NCBI GenBank assembly: GCA_031291335.1
Contig: JARLJF010000097.1
Location: 1 to 64,000 of the forward strand
DNA: 64,000 nt
Direction: 5' to 3'
From: Pandoraea sp.
GTDB lineage: Bacteria; Pseudomonadota; Gammaproteobacteria; Burkholderiales; Burkholderiaceae
The first letter of the stretch is position 1; the number at the start of each line of letters is the position of its first letter. This document shows, piece by piece, positions 52,938 through 63,806 of the stretch. Both the position numbers and the translations under genes were made by a program. Below the pieces are notes generated by a model. The model saw only the letters and a list, made by a program, of their open reading frames with translations. It searched no databases and was not told the origin of the DNA.

Positions 52938-52967
52938 TTGCGAAAGTCGCTGTTTTCATGGCATAAT
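52938..52967 (+). promoter_or_regulatory. candidate sigma70 promoter TTGCGA-N18-CATAAT for rpmE2
   Basis: Motifs at 52938-52943 and 52962-52967 upstream of rpmE2. Confidence 0.4.
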
Positions 52968-53117
52968 GCGCGTTTTACTCACCCGGAAAGTGGTTGACGC
53001 CATCCAGTCACATGACAGTGACGGCGTTAGCGGGCCAACGGGACGCCTTCTGGGGCAATCAACCCAGGCGAACGTCCTCCCGCGCAGACTGGCTACCGAC
53101 CTAACCCAAGGTACATC

Positions 53118-53384
53118 ATGAAAGAAGGCATCCACCCGGATTACCGCGAAGTCCTGTTCCGTGACATGACGCCCGGCGTCGACTTCGAATTCGTTACCCG
53201 CTCGACGATCCACACCAAGGAAACCGCCGAGAAGGATGGCAAGACCTACCCGCTCGTGAAGATCGAAACGTCGTCGGCTTCGCACAACTTCTACACCGGC
53301 GAACAGCGCATCATGGACACGGCTGGCCGTGTCGACAAGTTCCGTCAGAAGTTCGGCAACCGCGCCGGCGGCAAGATCGCCTAG
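53118..53384 (+). CDS. rpmE2: 50S ribosomal protein L31 type B
   Basis: [31 protein letters not shown]..., no Cys motif (C- form). Confidence 0.95.
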   Translation: MKEGIHPDYREVLFRDMTPGVDFEFVTRSTIHTKETAEKDGKTYPLVKIETSSASHNFYTGEQRIMDTAGRVDKFRQKFGNRAGGKIA

Positions 53385-53483
53385 TTTCATCGGCGACGCG
53401 CCACGCAACGCGATGCGGGGCCCGGCAGATTCTGGCGGGCCAGCACATCAGGAGGAAGACTCCGGCGTTGTGGAAAGCATCGG

Positions 53484-53511
53484 AAAGGGGCAGCTCAGGC
53501 TGCCCTTTTTT
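53484..53511 (+). terminator. Rho-independent terminator after rpmE2
   Basis: GGGCAGC-TCAG-GCTGCCC followed by TTTTTT. Confidence 0.8.
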
Positions 53512-53690
53512 GTTGGGTCTGACCTGCGCCACCGCAGCGGTTACTGTCATACTGTCGGCTTTTCCGGTTTCCCCGAGTTTTCCCTTAGCGTTACCCCGAG
53601 TTTCGCCTCAGGTTTCACCCTCGAGCCAGTTCCGGCTCGCTCTCTGAGTCTTCCCGATCCGGCTTTCATGCCGGTCTTGTCGTCCGGCCT

Positions 53691-55421
53691 ATGAAACGAG
53701 TTCGCATCACCGCCTCCGCCACCAGCGCGCTACCGCGTTCGCTGCTGATCGCCATTTGTGTCATCTATGTGCTGGCGGGGTTGTTCGGTCGCGATCCGTG
53801 GAAGAACGAAGATGCTGCCGGTTTCGGCGTCATGTGGACGATGGCGCACGGTCAGTTGTCTGATTGGTTGCTGCCGAACATCGCCGGCAAGCCTATCTAC
53901 GACAGTGGTCCGCTCGTCTCGTGGCTCGGTGCGCTCGCCATTCGCGCTTTCTCCTGGCTCGACGCGCCCGACGCCGCACGCATCGTCACCGGCCTTTGCT
54001 TTTACATCACCTGCACGTTCATCTGGTACGGCACCTATCTGCTTGGCCGCCGCCCGGAAGTACAACCGTTCAAATACGCCTTCGGTGGTGAACCGGAACC
54101 GCGCGACTATGGCCGCACGCTCGCCGACGGCGCACTGCTGATTCTGCTCGCCTGCTTTGGGCTGGCCGAACGCGGACACGAAACGACCTCCGCCGTCGGA
54201 CAGCTCACGCTCATCTCGATGGCCATTTACGGCCTCGTACGCAGCCTCGACAAGCCGCGCCAGGGCGCCGTGTGGTTCGGCCTTGCGCTTGGCGGCATGG
54301 CGCTCGCGTCGTCGCCGCTGATGACGCTCTCGCTCTGGATCGCCGGCATTGCCACGGCCATCGTGTGCCGCGCCCTGCCGTTGCGGATGCTGCTGCTGAT
54401 CTCCACACCGATCGCGCTGCTCATCGCTTGCACGTGGCCGCTCGCCGCACTCAAGTTTGCCGATGGCGCCCGCCGCTGGCTCGGCGAGTGGGCGGATATC
54501 GGCGTAGACGCATTCAGTGGCCCGACGCTCGACTCGCTCGGCTACATCGCCAAGAACCTGGCGTTGTTCGCCTGGCCAGCCTGGCCGCTTGCCGCGTGGT
54601 CGCTGTACTCGTGGCGCGGCATGCGACGTGCACCGCACATTGCGATCGCCCTGGCCTTTACCATCGCGATTCTCGTGCTGATCGTGCTGCAAGCGCATCA
54701 GGGCAACCAGCTCTTCATGCTCGCCCTGCCCCCGCTGTCGATCATCGCCGCATTCGGCCTGCCCACGCTCAAGCGCGGCACAGTCAACGCCATCGACTGG
54801 TTCGCCGTGCTGTCATTTACCGTGCTGGCCGGCTTCGTCTGGATCGTCTGGCTGGCAGGCGTTACGGGCTTTCCGGCACAGATAGCGCGCAACCTGCGCC
54901 GCTTGGTGCCGGGCTTCGCCCCTGAATTCAGTTGGATTACGCTCTTCAGCGCCCTGCTCGTGACCGGCGCCTGGGTCGCGTTAGTGGCATGGCGTGTGTC
55001 GCGCAGCCCGAAGGTGCTGTGGCGCAGCGTGGTGCTATCGTCCGGTGGCACCACCCTCATGTGGGTGCTGCTCATGACGCTCTGGCTGCCGGTCGTGAAC
55101 TACGGCAGAACGTACCGCGACGTGGCCGCGCAGATCGCCGCGCATCTGCCGGCCGATTACACCTGCATCCGCACCGCGCGCGTGGGTGACGCTCAACTCG
55201 CCTCGTTCGCCTACTTCGGCAAGATGCGCTTCGGCTCGGCCAGCGACGATTGCGATGTGCTGCTGCGTCAGGACTCGCAGGACTACAGCGAACCGCTCTC
55301 GCTCGCGCCATATGAATGGCGTCAGCTTTGGGAAGGCCGCCGGGCGGCGGACCGTGACGAGCGCTTCCGCCTCTACGTGTTGCAAGAGCGTCCGTGGCGC
55401 CGAGCCGCTCGTCCGCGCTAA
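53691..55421 (+). CDS. ArnT-like/PMT family membrane glycosyltransferase
   Basis: Multi-TM; 'GLFGRDPWKNEDAAGFGVMWTMAHGQLSDWLLPNIAGKPIYDSGPLVSWLGAL'. Confidence 0.75.
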   Translation: MKRVRITASATSALPRSLLIAICVIYVLAGLFGRDPWKNEDAAGFGVMWTMAHGQLSDWLLPNIAGKPIYDSGPLVSWLGALAIRAFSWLDAPDAARIVTGLCFYITCTFIWYGTYLLGRRPEVQPFKYAFGGEPEPRDYGRTLADGALLILLACFGLAERGHETTSAVGQLTLISMAIYGLVRSLDKPRQGAVWFGLALGGMALASSPLMTLSLWIAGIATAIVCRALPLRMLLLISTPIALLIACTWPLAALKFADGARRWLGEWADIGVDAFSGPTLDSLGYIAKNLALFAWPAWPLAAWSLYSWRGMRRAPHIAIALAFTIAILVLIVLQAHQGNQLFMLALPPLSIIAAFGLPTLKRGTVNAIDWFAVLSFTVLAGFVWIVWLAGVTGFPAQIARNLRRLVPGFAPEFSWITLFSALLVTGAWVALVAWRVSRSPKVLWRSVVLSSGGTTLMWVLLMTLWLPVVNYGRTYRDVAAQIAAHLPADYTCIRTARVGDAQLASFAYFGKMRFGSASDDCDVLLRQDSQDYSEPLSLAPYEWRQLWEGRRAADRDERFRLYVLQERPWRRAARPR

Positions 55422-55433
55422 TCCGATAGCGCC

Positions 55434-56786
55434 ATGTGGCACGACATCAAACGCATTGCCGGGCTGGCCTGGCCGGTCCTGATCGGCCAGTTGGCTGTCA
55501 TCGCCTTCGGGGTGATGGACACGGCGATGGTTGGCCGCGCGTCGGCGTTCGATCTCGCATCGCTCGCGCTCGGCGGGTCGATCTACATCACCGTGTATGT
55601 CGGCCTGATGGGGATCCTGGTCGCACTCTCTCCGATCGCCGCACAACTCTTCGGCGCAGGAGAGCGCAAAGCCATTGGCGAGGAAGTCCGTCAGGCATTC
55701 TGGCTCGCGCTGTTCCTCGCCGTGCCGGGCTTTCTGCTGTTATCGCATCCGCAGTTCATTCTGCAACTCTCCGAAGCGACGCCCGAACTCGAAGCACGCG
55801 CGAGCGCGTATCTTCAGATTCTCGCGTTCGGCCTGCCTGCCGCCCTGCTTTTCCGCGTGTACTCGTCGCTGTCCACCGCCGTGGCGCAGCCGCGCATCGT
55901 CATGATCATTCAGTTGACGGGACTCGCGCTGAAAGTGCCGCTGAATCTTGCGCTGATTTACGGTGTCGATCGACTGGGAATTCCGGCCCTCGGCAGTACG
56001 GGCTGCGCCATTGCCACGACCGCCATCAACTGGGTGTCATGCGCGCTGGGACTCACGCTGATGGCGCGTCACTCGACGCTGCGCGAGTTCGGCATCTTCT
56101 CCCGATTCTGCTGGCCGCAGTGGCAAGCCATTCGCGCGCTGCTCAAGCTCGGTGTGCCGATGGGGCTGAGCTATCTGATTGAAGTGACGGCGTATTCGTT
56201 CATGGCAATCTTCATTGCCCGCCTGGGCGATGTGACGCTCGCCGGCCATCAAATCGCCGCGAACCTCGGCGCGCTCATGTACATGCTGCCGATGTCGATC
56301 GCCATTGCGACGGCGACGCTGACCGCACAGGCCATCGGCTCACGCGACTTCCAGTTGGCCCGCATGGTCGGACGCCGGGGTGTCGAGTTTGCCGGCACGC
56401 TGGGACTGGTGCTGGCCGCCCTCATGTGGTTCTGCCGCCCTCTGATTCTGGCGGCCTATACGTCAGATCCGCAGGTCGCGATGGTCGCCACACCTTTACT
56501 CGCCATCGTCGCGTTCTACCATCTGTTCGACGCCTTGCAAGTGAACGCCGTTTTCGTGCTGCGCGCATGGAAGGTGGCGGTTGTGCCGACCATCATCTAT
56601 GCGATCTCGCTCTGGGGCGTGGGCCTGGGAGGCGGATACGTGCTGGGCTTCAACGTCGGCGACCTGTCACCTCCATGGCTCTATGGCGCGGCGGGCTTCT
56701 GGTTCGCCAATACGGCGAGCATCGCAATCGCCGCCGTGGGCCTGCTGCTCTATCTGCGCTGGGTGGTGCGGATCAAGGTGCAATAA
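55434..56786 (+). CDS. MATE family efflux transporter
   Basis: 'LAWPVLIGQLAVIAFGVMDTAMVGRASAFDLASLALGGSIYI'. Confidence 0.92.
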   Translation: MWHDIKRIAGLAWPVLIGQLAVIAFGVMDTAMVGRASAFDLASLALGGSIYITVYVGLMGILVALSPIAAQLFGAGERKAIGEEVRQAFWLALFLAVPGFLLLSHPQFILQLSEATPELEARASAYLQILAFGLPAALLFRVYSSLSTAVAQPRIVMIIQLTGLALKVPLNLALIYGVDRLGIPALGSTGCAIATTAINWVSCALGLTLMARHSTLREFGIFSRFCWPQWQAIRALLKLGVPMGLSYLIEVTAYSFMAIFIARLGDVTLAGHQIAANLGALMYMLPMSIAIATATLTAQAIGSRDFQLARMVGRRGVEFAGTLGLVLAALMWFCRPLILAAYTSDPQVAMVATPLLAIVAFYHLFDALQVNAVFVLRAWKVAVVPTIIYAISLWGVGLGGGYVLGFNVGDLSPPWLYGAAGFWFANTASIAIAAVGLLLYLRWVVRIKVQ

Positions 56787-57022
56787 CGCGACTGGCCACG
56801 TAGCCAGCAACGTCAGTGGCTGGCCGTGGCGGTGGCTGGCTGGGGCGGTGGCTTCGCGCCACCCTTGAGCGACATGTCGACACCACGTTGTACGACAACC
56901 ATGCAACAATCAGAGCGAACGCTACGCTCCGACGGAACACCACCCTCGAACCCATAAATTGCAGTCTTCTGGCTGAAAACGGGTATACCCGCAAAGGCAT
57001 TCGGCGGAACTTTCCTTAGAAT

Positions 57023-57042
57023 GTTGTCTGACGACATACAAC
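57023..57042. promoter_or_regulatory. candidate operator (GTTGT-N10-ACAAC) upstream of gudD
   Basis: GTTGTCTGACGACATACAAC, directly downstream of TAGAAT (-10-like, 57017-57022). Confidence 0.45.
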
Positions 57043-57096
57043 GAGGGTGTATGTCACGCGACTCCATTCCTCTTGCTCCGATCTACGTCCACCGCC

Positions 57097-58425
57097 ATGA
57101 GCCGAACCCCCATCGTCACCGATCTGCGCGTTGTTCCCGTCGCCGGCCGCGACAGCATGCTGCTGAACCTGAGCGGCGCGCACGGCCCCTTCTTCACCCG
57201 CAACCTCATCATTCTTCAGGACAGCGCAGGTCACACGGGGGTCGGCGAGGTGCCCGGTGGTGAAGCGATCCGCAAGACACTCGAAGACGCGCGCCCCTAT
57301 GTGGTCGGACAGTCGGTCGCCAACATTCAGGCGATTCTTGGCCAGACACGACGCGTCTTCGCCGATCGCGATTCGGGCGGACGAGGCTTGCAAACGTTCG
57401 ACCTGCGCACGACGATTCATGCAGTGACCGCACTTGAAGCTGCGTTGCTCGACCTGCTCGGCCAGCACCTTGAAGTGCCGGTGGCCGCATTGTTGGGCGA
57501 AGGGCAGCAACGCAGTGAAGTCGCCATGCTCGGCTACCTGTTCTTCATCGGCGATCGCCACTCCACCGACCTCCCCTACGAAGACAATCGCGCCGCACGC
57601 GACGATTGGGAGCGCGTACGCACAGAAGTCGCCATGACGCCCGATGCTGTCGTGCGCCTCGCCGAGGCTGCCCATGCTCGCTACGGATTCCAGGACTTCA
57701 AACTCAAGGGCGGCGTGCTGGAAGGCGACGCCGAGATGGAAGCCGTCACTGCGCTCGCCAAGCGCTTCCCGCAGGCACGCGTCACGCTCGATCCCAATGG
57801 TGCCTGGTCACTCGCCGAAGCCATACGCCTGTGCCGTGACAAGCACGACGTGCTCGCCTACGCCGAAGATCCGTGCGGCGCCGAGAACGGCTACTCGGGC
57901 CGCGAAGTGATGGCCGAATTCCGTCGCGCGACCGGCTTGCCGACGGCAACCAACATGATTGCGACGGACTGGCGCCAGATGGGCCACGCGATTCAGTTGC
58001 AGTCGGTCGACATTCCGCTGGCTGACCCGCACTTCTGGACGATGCAGGGCTCCGTACGCGTGGCGCAGATGTGCCATGACTGGGGCCTGACGTGGGGCTC
58101 GCACTCGAACAATCACTTCGATGTCTCCCTCGCGATGTTCACGCACGTGGCCGCTGCCGCACCCGGCAAGATCACCGCGATCGACACGCACTGGATCTGG
58201 CAGGACGGTCAGTACCTCACAAAGCACCCGCTGCAAATCGTCGGCGGTAACGTTCAGGTGCCGGCGGTACCCGGCCTCGGCGTCACGCTCGACATGGACG
58301 CCGTGGAAGCCGCCCACGCTTTGTACCTCGAACACGGCCTCGGTGCACGCGACGACAGCGTCGCCATGCAGTACCTCATTGCGGACTGGAAATTCGACCC
58401 GAAACGGCCCTGTCTGGTGCGCTGA
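57097..58425 (+). CDS. gudD: glucarate dehydratase
   Basis: '[69 protein letters not shown]' enolase superfamily GudD. Confidence 0.95.
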   Translation: MSRTPIVTDLRVVPVAGRDSMLLNLSGAHGPFFTRNLIILQDSAGHTGVGEVPGGEAIRKTLEDARPYVVGQSVANIQAILGQTRRVFADRDSGGRGLQTFDLRTTIHAVTALEAALLDLLGQHLEVPVAALLGEGQQRSEVAMLGYLFFIGDRHSTDLPYEDNRAARDDWERVRTEVAMTPDAVVRLAEAAHARYGFQDFKLKGGVLEGDAEMEAVTALAKRFPQARVTLDPNGAWSLAEAIRLCRDKHDVLAYAEDPCGAENGYSGREVMAEFRRATGLPTATNMIATDWRQMGHAIQLQSVDIPLADPHFWTMQGSVRVAQMCHDWGLTWGSHSNNHFDVSLAMFTHVAAAAPGKITAIDTHWIWQDGQYLTKHPLQIVGGNVQVPAVPGLGVTLDMDAVEAAHALYLEHGLGARDDSVAMQYLIADWKFDPKRPCLVR

Positions 58426-58641
58426 TCGAGCGGAATCAGGGCGTCGCGGATCGAAAATTTGCCTCGCCCTGCCATCGATAGAACACAATGCGCCAGAATT
58501 GCAAATTTTTCCGAAACAGCGCGAAAAATCCGCACGCATCATTGAGACAACATCAATAGGGAAGAAAACGATATCGGAGCGCCCTGAAAGCCTCGTTGCA
58601 AGGCCCCGAAACCCGGACGACACAGGCATCCGGAAATAAAA

Positions 58642-58667
58642 AAAGCCCAGGCATCAGCCTGGGCTTT
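58642..58667. terminator. intrinsic terminator between gudD and tRNA-Asp
   Basis: AAAGCCCAGGC-ATCA-GCCTGGGCTTT. Confidence 0.8.
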
Positions 58668-58674
58668 CTTCGTT

Positions 58675-58751
58675 TGGCGGAGCGGACGGGGCTCGAACCC
58701 GCGACCCCCGGCGTGACAGGCCGGTATTCTAACCAACTGAACTACCGCTCC
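58675..58751 (-). tRNA. tRNA-Asp(GTC), copy 2 in transcription order
   Basis: GGAGCGGTAGTTCAGTTGGTTAGAATACCGGCCTGTCACGCCGGGGGTCGCGGGTTCGAGCCCCGTCCGCTCCGCCA. Confidence 0.97.
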
Positions 58752-58850
58752 AAACTTGCTGCAGCATCGTGATGTCAATCACTTTGCTTTCCTGCTAGTT
58801 GTCCGGCATTGCCGCGTTTTCACGCGCAGATCACCGAACTTCGTAGGTTT

Positions 58851-58927
58851 TGGCGGAGCGGACGGGGCTCGAACCCGCGACCCCCGGCGTGACAGGCCGG
58901 TATTCTAACCAACTGAACTACCGCTCC
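58851..58927 (-). tRNA. tRNA-Asp(GTC), copy 1 in transcription order
   Basis: Identical 77-nt sequence to 58675-58751. Confidence 0.97.
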
Positions 58928-59024
58928 AAAACCGACAAAAAAACCCGCCTAACTTTCAGCGGGCTTTAAGCCACTCACTGCTGGCATTTTCAAATTGATA
59001 CCGACTCGCTACCGGCACCAATTC

Positions 59025-59100
59025 TGGCGTCCCCTAGGGGATTCGAACCCCTGTACTCACCGTGAAAGGGTGATGTCCTAGGCCTCTAGACGAAGGGGAC
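59025..59100 (-). tRNA. tRNA-Glu(TTC)
   Basis: GTCCCCTTCGTCTAGAGGCCTAGGACATCACCCTTTCACGGTGAGTACAGGGGTTCGAATCCCCTAGGGGACGCCA. Confidence 0.97.
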
Positions 59101-59264
59101 AAAATCGTCAAAACTTTGTCTGTTTCGCTTTACTGCATTTCGCGAAGAACGCCATTCTAAACAACATTTCTTCGCTTGTGAAGCTTTATTTTCAAGTTTT
59201 TTGCATCGTTTTTGCAAGAATCTTGCTCGTCCGACGCAGCCTGAAAATCAAGCTTCTGAATCCG

Positions 59265-59340
<76 letters not shown>

Positions 59341-59436
59341 CGAACAGAGAAATGAGATTCTAAAGACAAACCCATTTCCTGTAAATACCCTTCTCGCATT
59401 TTTTCCGCATTATTTTGCCGATCCGTGCGATAGATG

Positions 59437-59469
59437 AAAAAACGGCGACTCCTGAGAGTCGCCGTTTTT
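59437..59469. terminator. bidirectional intrinsic terminator downstream of pnp
   Basis: AAAAACGGCGACTC-CTGA-GAGTCGCCGTTTTT. Confidence 0.85.
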
Positions 59470-59524
59470 CCTTTCCATCACGGCGCGCACGAGGCACGCC
59501 GTCAGGCTCGTGCCAACGTCGGAG

Positions 59525-61675
59525 TTATTGGGCGTCGCCCTCGCGCTTCACGATCGCCGGGCTACCCTGCTTTTCGTCTTCCGTCAGGGCCTTGTGCGAC
59601 AGGCGCAGACGGCCCTTGTCGTCCTGCTGGATCACCTTCACACGCACCGGCTGACCTTCCTTCAGGTAGTCGTTGATGTTATTGATGCGCTCGTTCAGGA
59701 TTTCCGAGATGTGCAGCAGGCCGTCCTTGCCCGGGAGCACCGAGACAATTGCGCCGAACTCGAGAAGCTTCAGCACGGTGCCGTCGTACACCTGGCCCAC
59801 TTCGACTTCCACGGTGATCAGCTCGATGCGACGCTTCGCTTCGGCGATACCTTCAGCGCTCGGGCTGGCGATCGTCACGACGCCGTCGTCCGAGATGTCG
59901 ATGCTCGTACCGGTTTCTTCCGTCAGTGCGCGGATCACCGAACCACCCTTGCCGATCACGTCGCGGATCTTTTCCGGATTGATCTTGATGGTGACCATGC
60001 GCGGTGCGAATTCCGACAGCTCCGTACGCACGCCCGACTGGGCTTCCGTCATCTTGGCGAGGATATGCAGACGGCCTTCCTTGGCTTGCGCCAGCGCGAC
60101 CTGCATGATTTCCTTCGTGATGCCCTGGATCTTGATGTCCATCTGCAGTGCGGTCACGCCATTCGACGTACCTGCCACCTTGAAGTCCATGTCGCCCAGG
60201 TGATCTTCGTCGCCGAGAATGTCGGTCAGCACGGCAAACTTGTTGCCGTCGAGGATCAGGCCCATGGCGATACCGGCGACCGGCGAGGTCATCGGAACAC
60301 CGGCGTCCATCATGGCGAGGCTACCGCCGCACACCGATGCCATCGACGACGAACCGTTCGACTCGGTGATTTCCGACACCACACGCACGGTGTAGCCGAA
60401 ATCGTCCGCGCCCGGCAGGCATGCCACGAGTGCGCGCTTGGCCAGACGACCGTGACCGATTTCGCGACGCTTGGGCGAACCCACGCGACCCGTTTCACCC
60501 GTCGAGAACGGGGGGAAGTTGTAGTGCAGCATGAAGCGATCGCGGTACTCGCCTTGCAGCGCGTCGATGATCTGCTCGTCGCTCTTGGTGCCCAGCGTGG
60601 CCACCACGAGGGCTTGCGTTTCGCCGCGCGTGAACAGTGCCGAACCGTGGGCACGCGGCAGAACGCCGGTGCGGATCGAGATCGGACGCACGGTGCGCGT
60701 GTCACGGCCGTCGATACGCGGCTCGCCCGCCAGAATCTGGCTACGCACGATCTTGGCTTCCAGATCGAACAGGATGTTGCCGACTTCGATGTCGTCCGGA
60801 GCGGCTTCGCCCTTGGCGCTTGCGGCTTCACCCAGCTTGGCGATGACGTCGCTGCTCACGGCACGCAGTTGTTGCGTACGTGCTTGCTTTTCACGCGTCT
60901 GATAAGCGGCGCGCAGTTGGCCTTCGGCCAGTTCGTTCACGTGCGCGATCAGCGCGTCGTTCTTGGCAGCCGGGGCCCATTCCCACTCGGCCTTGCCGCC
61001 GTCACGCACGAGTTCGTGAATGGCGTTGATCGCCGTTTGCATTTGCTCGTGACCGAACACCACGGCGCCCAGCATCACGTCTTCCGGCAGTTCCTGTGCT
61101 TCCGACTCGACCATCAGCACGGCTTGTTCCGTACCGGCGACGACCAGGTCGAGCTTCGACTTGGCGATCTGTTCGCGCGACGGGTTGAGCACGTACTGGC
61201 TGTCGACGTAGGCAACGCGCGCAGCGCCGACCGGGCCGTTGAACGGCAGCCCCGAGATGGCCAGTGCAGCCGAAGCGCCGATCAGGGCCGGAATGTCAGC
61301 CGGCACTTCCGGGTTCAGCGAAACGACCTGCACCACGACCTGGACTTCGTTGTAGAAGCCTTCCGGGAACAGCGGGCGGATCGGACGGTCGATCAGGCGC
61401 GACGTCAGCGTTTCGCTTTCCGACGGACGGCCTTCACGCTTGAAGAAGCCACCCGGAATCTTGCCGGCGGCGTAAGTCTTTTCCAGATAGTCGACGGTCA
61501 GCGGGAAGAAGTCCTGACCTGCCTTGGCCTTCTTGGCGCCCACCACCGTGGCGAGCACGACGGTATCGTCCATGTCGACGAGCACAGCACCGGATGCCTG
61601 ACGGGCAATCTCACCGGTCTCCATGCGAACCGTGTTTTGTCCCCATTGGAAAGACTTCACGACTTTATTGAACAT
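59525..61675 (-). CDS. pnp: polyribonucleotide nucleotidyltransferase
   Basis: [48 protein letters not shown] and S1 domains at C-terminus. Confidence 0.97.
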   Translation of the reverse strand: MFNKVVKSFQWGQNTVRMETGEIARQASGAVLVDMDDTVVLATVVGAKKAKAGQDFFPLTVDYLEKTYAAGKIPGGFFKREGRPSESETLTSRLIDRPIRPLFPEGFYNEVQVVVQVVSLNPEVPADIPALIGASAALAISGLPFNGPVGAARVAYVDSQYVLNPSREQIAKSKLDLVVAGTEQAVLMVESEAQELPEDVMLGAVVFGHEQMQTAINAIHELVRDGGKAEWEWAPAAKNDALIAHVNELAEGQLRAAYQTREKQARTQQLRAVSSDVIAKLGEAASAKGEAAPDDIEVGNILFDLEAKIVRSQILAGEPRIDGRDTRTVRPISIRTGVLPRAHGSALFTRGETQALVVATLGTKSDEQIIDALQGEYRDRFMLHYNFPPFSTGETGRVGSPKRREIGHGRLAKRALVACLPGADDFGYTVRVVSEITESNGSSSMASVCGGSLAMMDAGVPMTSPVAGIAMGLILDGNKFAVLTDILGDEDHLGDMDFKVAGTSNGVTALQMDIKIQGITKEIMQVALAQAKEGRLHILAKMTEAQSGVRTELSEFAPRMVTIKINPEKIRDVIGKGGSVIRALTEETGTSIDISDDGVVTIASPSAEGIAEAKRRIELITVEVEVGQVYDGTVLKLLEFGAIVSVLPGKDGLLHISEILNERINNINDYLKEGQPVRVKVIQQDDKGRLRLSHKALTEDEKQGSPAIVKREGDAQ

Positions 61676-61934
61676 TTGCACTCCTATATCGAATCGCGCG
61701 AATGCAGCAGCGGCGCGATATCGCTGCCGGGGTGATCCCGACGCCTTACAGGGGGGAGTGTTATGCCATTCCAGCGTTGCTCGGCGCGTTGCCGTGCGTG
61801 TCAGAGGCGACCCTGGAATGACACAAGCCCTGCTTGTCGACGAGGCCCCGTAAATCGGGAACCCGGCACAACGGCCAGGTTGACACCCTGAAAGACGTCC
61901 TTATGACATCCATCAGGCAGCGCCCAAAAACAAA

Positions 61935-61964
61935 ATGCCTGCATCAGCACGCTGATACAGGCAT
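61935..61964 (-). terminator. intrinsic terminator between rpsO and pnp
   Basis: Minus strand ATGCCTGTATCAG-CGTG-CTGATGCAGGCAT followed by TTTTGTTTTT; one G-U pair. Confidence 0.8.
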
Positions 61965-61984
61965 CTCGTCGTAATCGTAATCGC

Positions 61985-62254
61985 TTACTTACGCAGACCC
62001 AGCTTCTCGATCAGGGCGCGGTAGCGGTCCGCATCCTTGCCCTTGAGGTAATCGAGCAGCTTGCGGCGACGGCTCACCATGCGCAGCAGACCGCGGCGGC
62101 TGTGGTGATCCTTCATGTGTGCCTTGAAGTGCGGCGTCAGTTCGTTGATGCGCGTGGTCAGCAGCGCAACTTGCACTTCGGGCGATCCGGTATCGTTGGC
62201 GGCGCGGGCGAATTGCGCCACGACGTCCGACTTCTTGGTGTTTTCGACAGTCAT
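61985..62254 (-). CDS. rpsO: 30S ribosomal protein S15
   Basis: '[50 protein letters not shown]'. Confidence 0.98.
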   Translation of the reverse strand: MTVENTKKSDVVAQFARAANDTGSPEVQVALLTTRINELTPHFKAHMKDHHSRRGLLRMVSRRRKLLDYLKGKDADRYRALIEKLGLRK

Positions 62255-62531
62255 TTGATTTCCTTTGGATACATACACGCGGTCACGGAAGAATGGCCGT
62301 GCCGTGAACTTTCAAATACATGCGCGGCGTTGCCGCACATAAACAAAACTGCAAGTGCGCGATTATACGGGACTTGCCATCCCGACGCCACATCTTTCCA
62401 CGTCCCGCCGCCTCGGGCGGCCCTGAACGACGGATTCAGACGTCGAAAATCGAGATATTTTCAGAATAATCATGGAAATATCAACCAATTATCCGAAAAA
62501 TCACGACAAATCGACGCCCAGCCCTGCCGCG

Positions 62532-63806
62532 TCAGCGCTGGCGGGCCATCCGGCAAGTGCTGGGCAGCGCCACCTTGCTCGCGGGCAACTCCATCACTGT
62601 CTTGAACCCGAAGCCGGAACCTTCATTGTCGAACTTCACGCCCGGCTCTCCCGCGCGACGCATGACCGAGACGTACAGCGGTTCGATCATCTGATGGTCG
62701 TTCGCACGCATCCAGGCATCCGCAGGGGCCTCGCGAATGCGGCGATTCTCAAGTGCGCGCGCCACCGTCGTCACATCGGTCGTCCCCGCCTGCTCCAGTG
62801 CCGCGGCGATCATGTCGATCATCACGCTCATGCGCAGCAGCGGATAGTCGTCGCGTGCCTCCGGATAGCGTGCACGAAACGCCTTGTAGAACGCGTCCGA
62901 CGCCTCGCCACCCACGTTCGGATGCCATTCGGCTACCGCGTACACGCGCCCGACGCCCGCGTCACCCAAGGCCGCCGGCGCGCCAAGCGCATTACCGTAG
63001 AACGTATAGAACTTGAGTTCCATGCCCTGTTCGCGTGCTGCCTTTACCAACAGCGTCAGGTCGTTGCCCCAGCTCCCCGTGACCACCGTATCGGCGCCTG
63101 CTGCGCGAATACGGGCGAGATAAGGGGTGAAATCCTTTACGCGGCCGACCGGACTGAACTGCTCGCCCACGATCTGCACGTCGGGACGCTTTGCCCCGAT
63201 CATCTGACGGGCAAGCCCCGCGACCTGGCGGCCGAAGCTGTAATCCTGGTTGAGCAGGTAGACCTTCTGGATGCTCGGATCTTCCTTGATAGCTTCGGTC
63301 AGCGCCTGCATGCGCATGGCGGCATTGGCGTCGAACGCGAAATGCCAGAAGCTGCACTGCTCGTTGGTGAGTGCGGTGTCGACGGCGGAGTAATTGAAGA
63401 ACAGCATGCGCTGCCCCGGCTCACGCGCGTTTCGCTTGTTGACGGCATCGATCAGCGCCGACGCCACCGCTGAGCTATTGCCCTGCAAGACGAACGGAAT
63501 GCCGAGATCACCGGCGGCCTTGAGCTGCACCAGACTATCTTCGACGGCGCCCTTGCTGTCGAATACCGTCAATTCGAGCGGATGGGCGCCGTCGCGCAAT
63601 TTCACCCCGCCGCGTGCGTTCACGCGATCGATCGCGAAGCGCAGATTGCGCTCGACCATGGCGCCGGCATTACCGAACGGCCCGCTCATCCCTTCGATGA
63701 GCGCGAGGCGGATCGGCGGCGCCGCTTGCGCAAGACCGGCTGCTGCCATCAGGCCGACAGCGCACAAAACCGCGCACGAGCGCGCCAGCAAGACTTGAAC
63801 TTTCAT
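62532..63806 (-). CDS. ABC transporter substrate-binding protein (branched-chain amino acid type)
   Basis: Signal peptide; 'IRLALIEGMSGPFGNAGAMVERNLRFAIDRVNARGGV', LivK-like. Confidence 0.9.
   Translation of the reverse strand: MKVQVLLARSCAVLCAVGLMAAAGLAQAAPPIRLALIEGMSGPFGNAGAMVERNLRFAIDRVNARGGVKLRDGAHPLELTVFDSKGAVEDSLVQLKAAGDLGIPFVLQGNSSAVASALIDAVNKRNAREPGQRMLFFNYSAVDTALTNEQCSFWHFAFDANAAMRMQALTEAIKEDPSIQKVYLLNQDYSFGRQVAGLARQMIGAKRPDVQIVGEQFSPVGRVKDFTPYLARIRAAGADTVVTGSWGNDLTLLVKAAREQGMELKFYTFYGNALGAPAALGDAGVGRVYAVAEWHPNVGGEASDAFYKAFRARYPEARDDYPLLRMSVMIDMIAAALEQAGTTDVTTVARALENRRIREAPADAWMRANDHQMIEPLYVSVMRRAGEPGVKFDNEGSGFGFKTVMELPASKVALPSTCRMARQR

Noticed and set aside
59510-61735. 741-aa plus-strand ORF opposite pnp
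   Set aside because: Shadow ORF of pnp; composition (His/Arg/Gln rich) typical of antisense translation.
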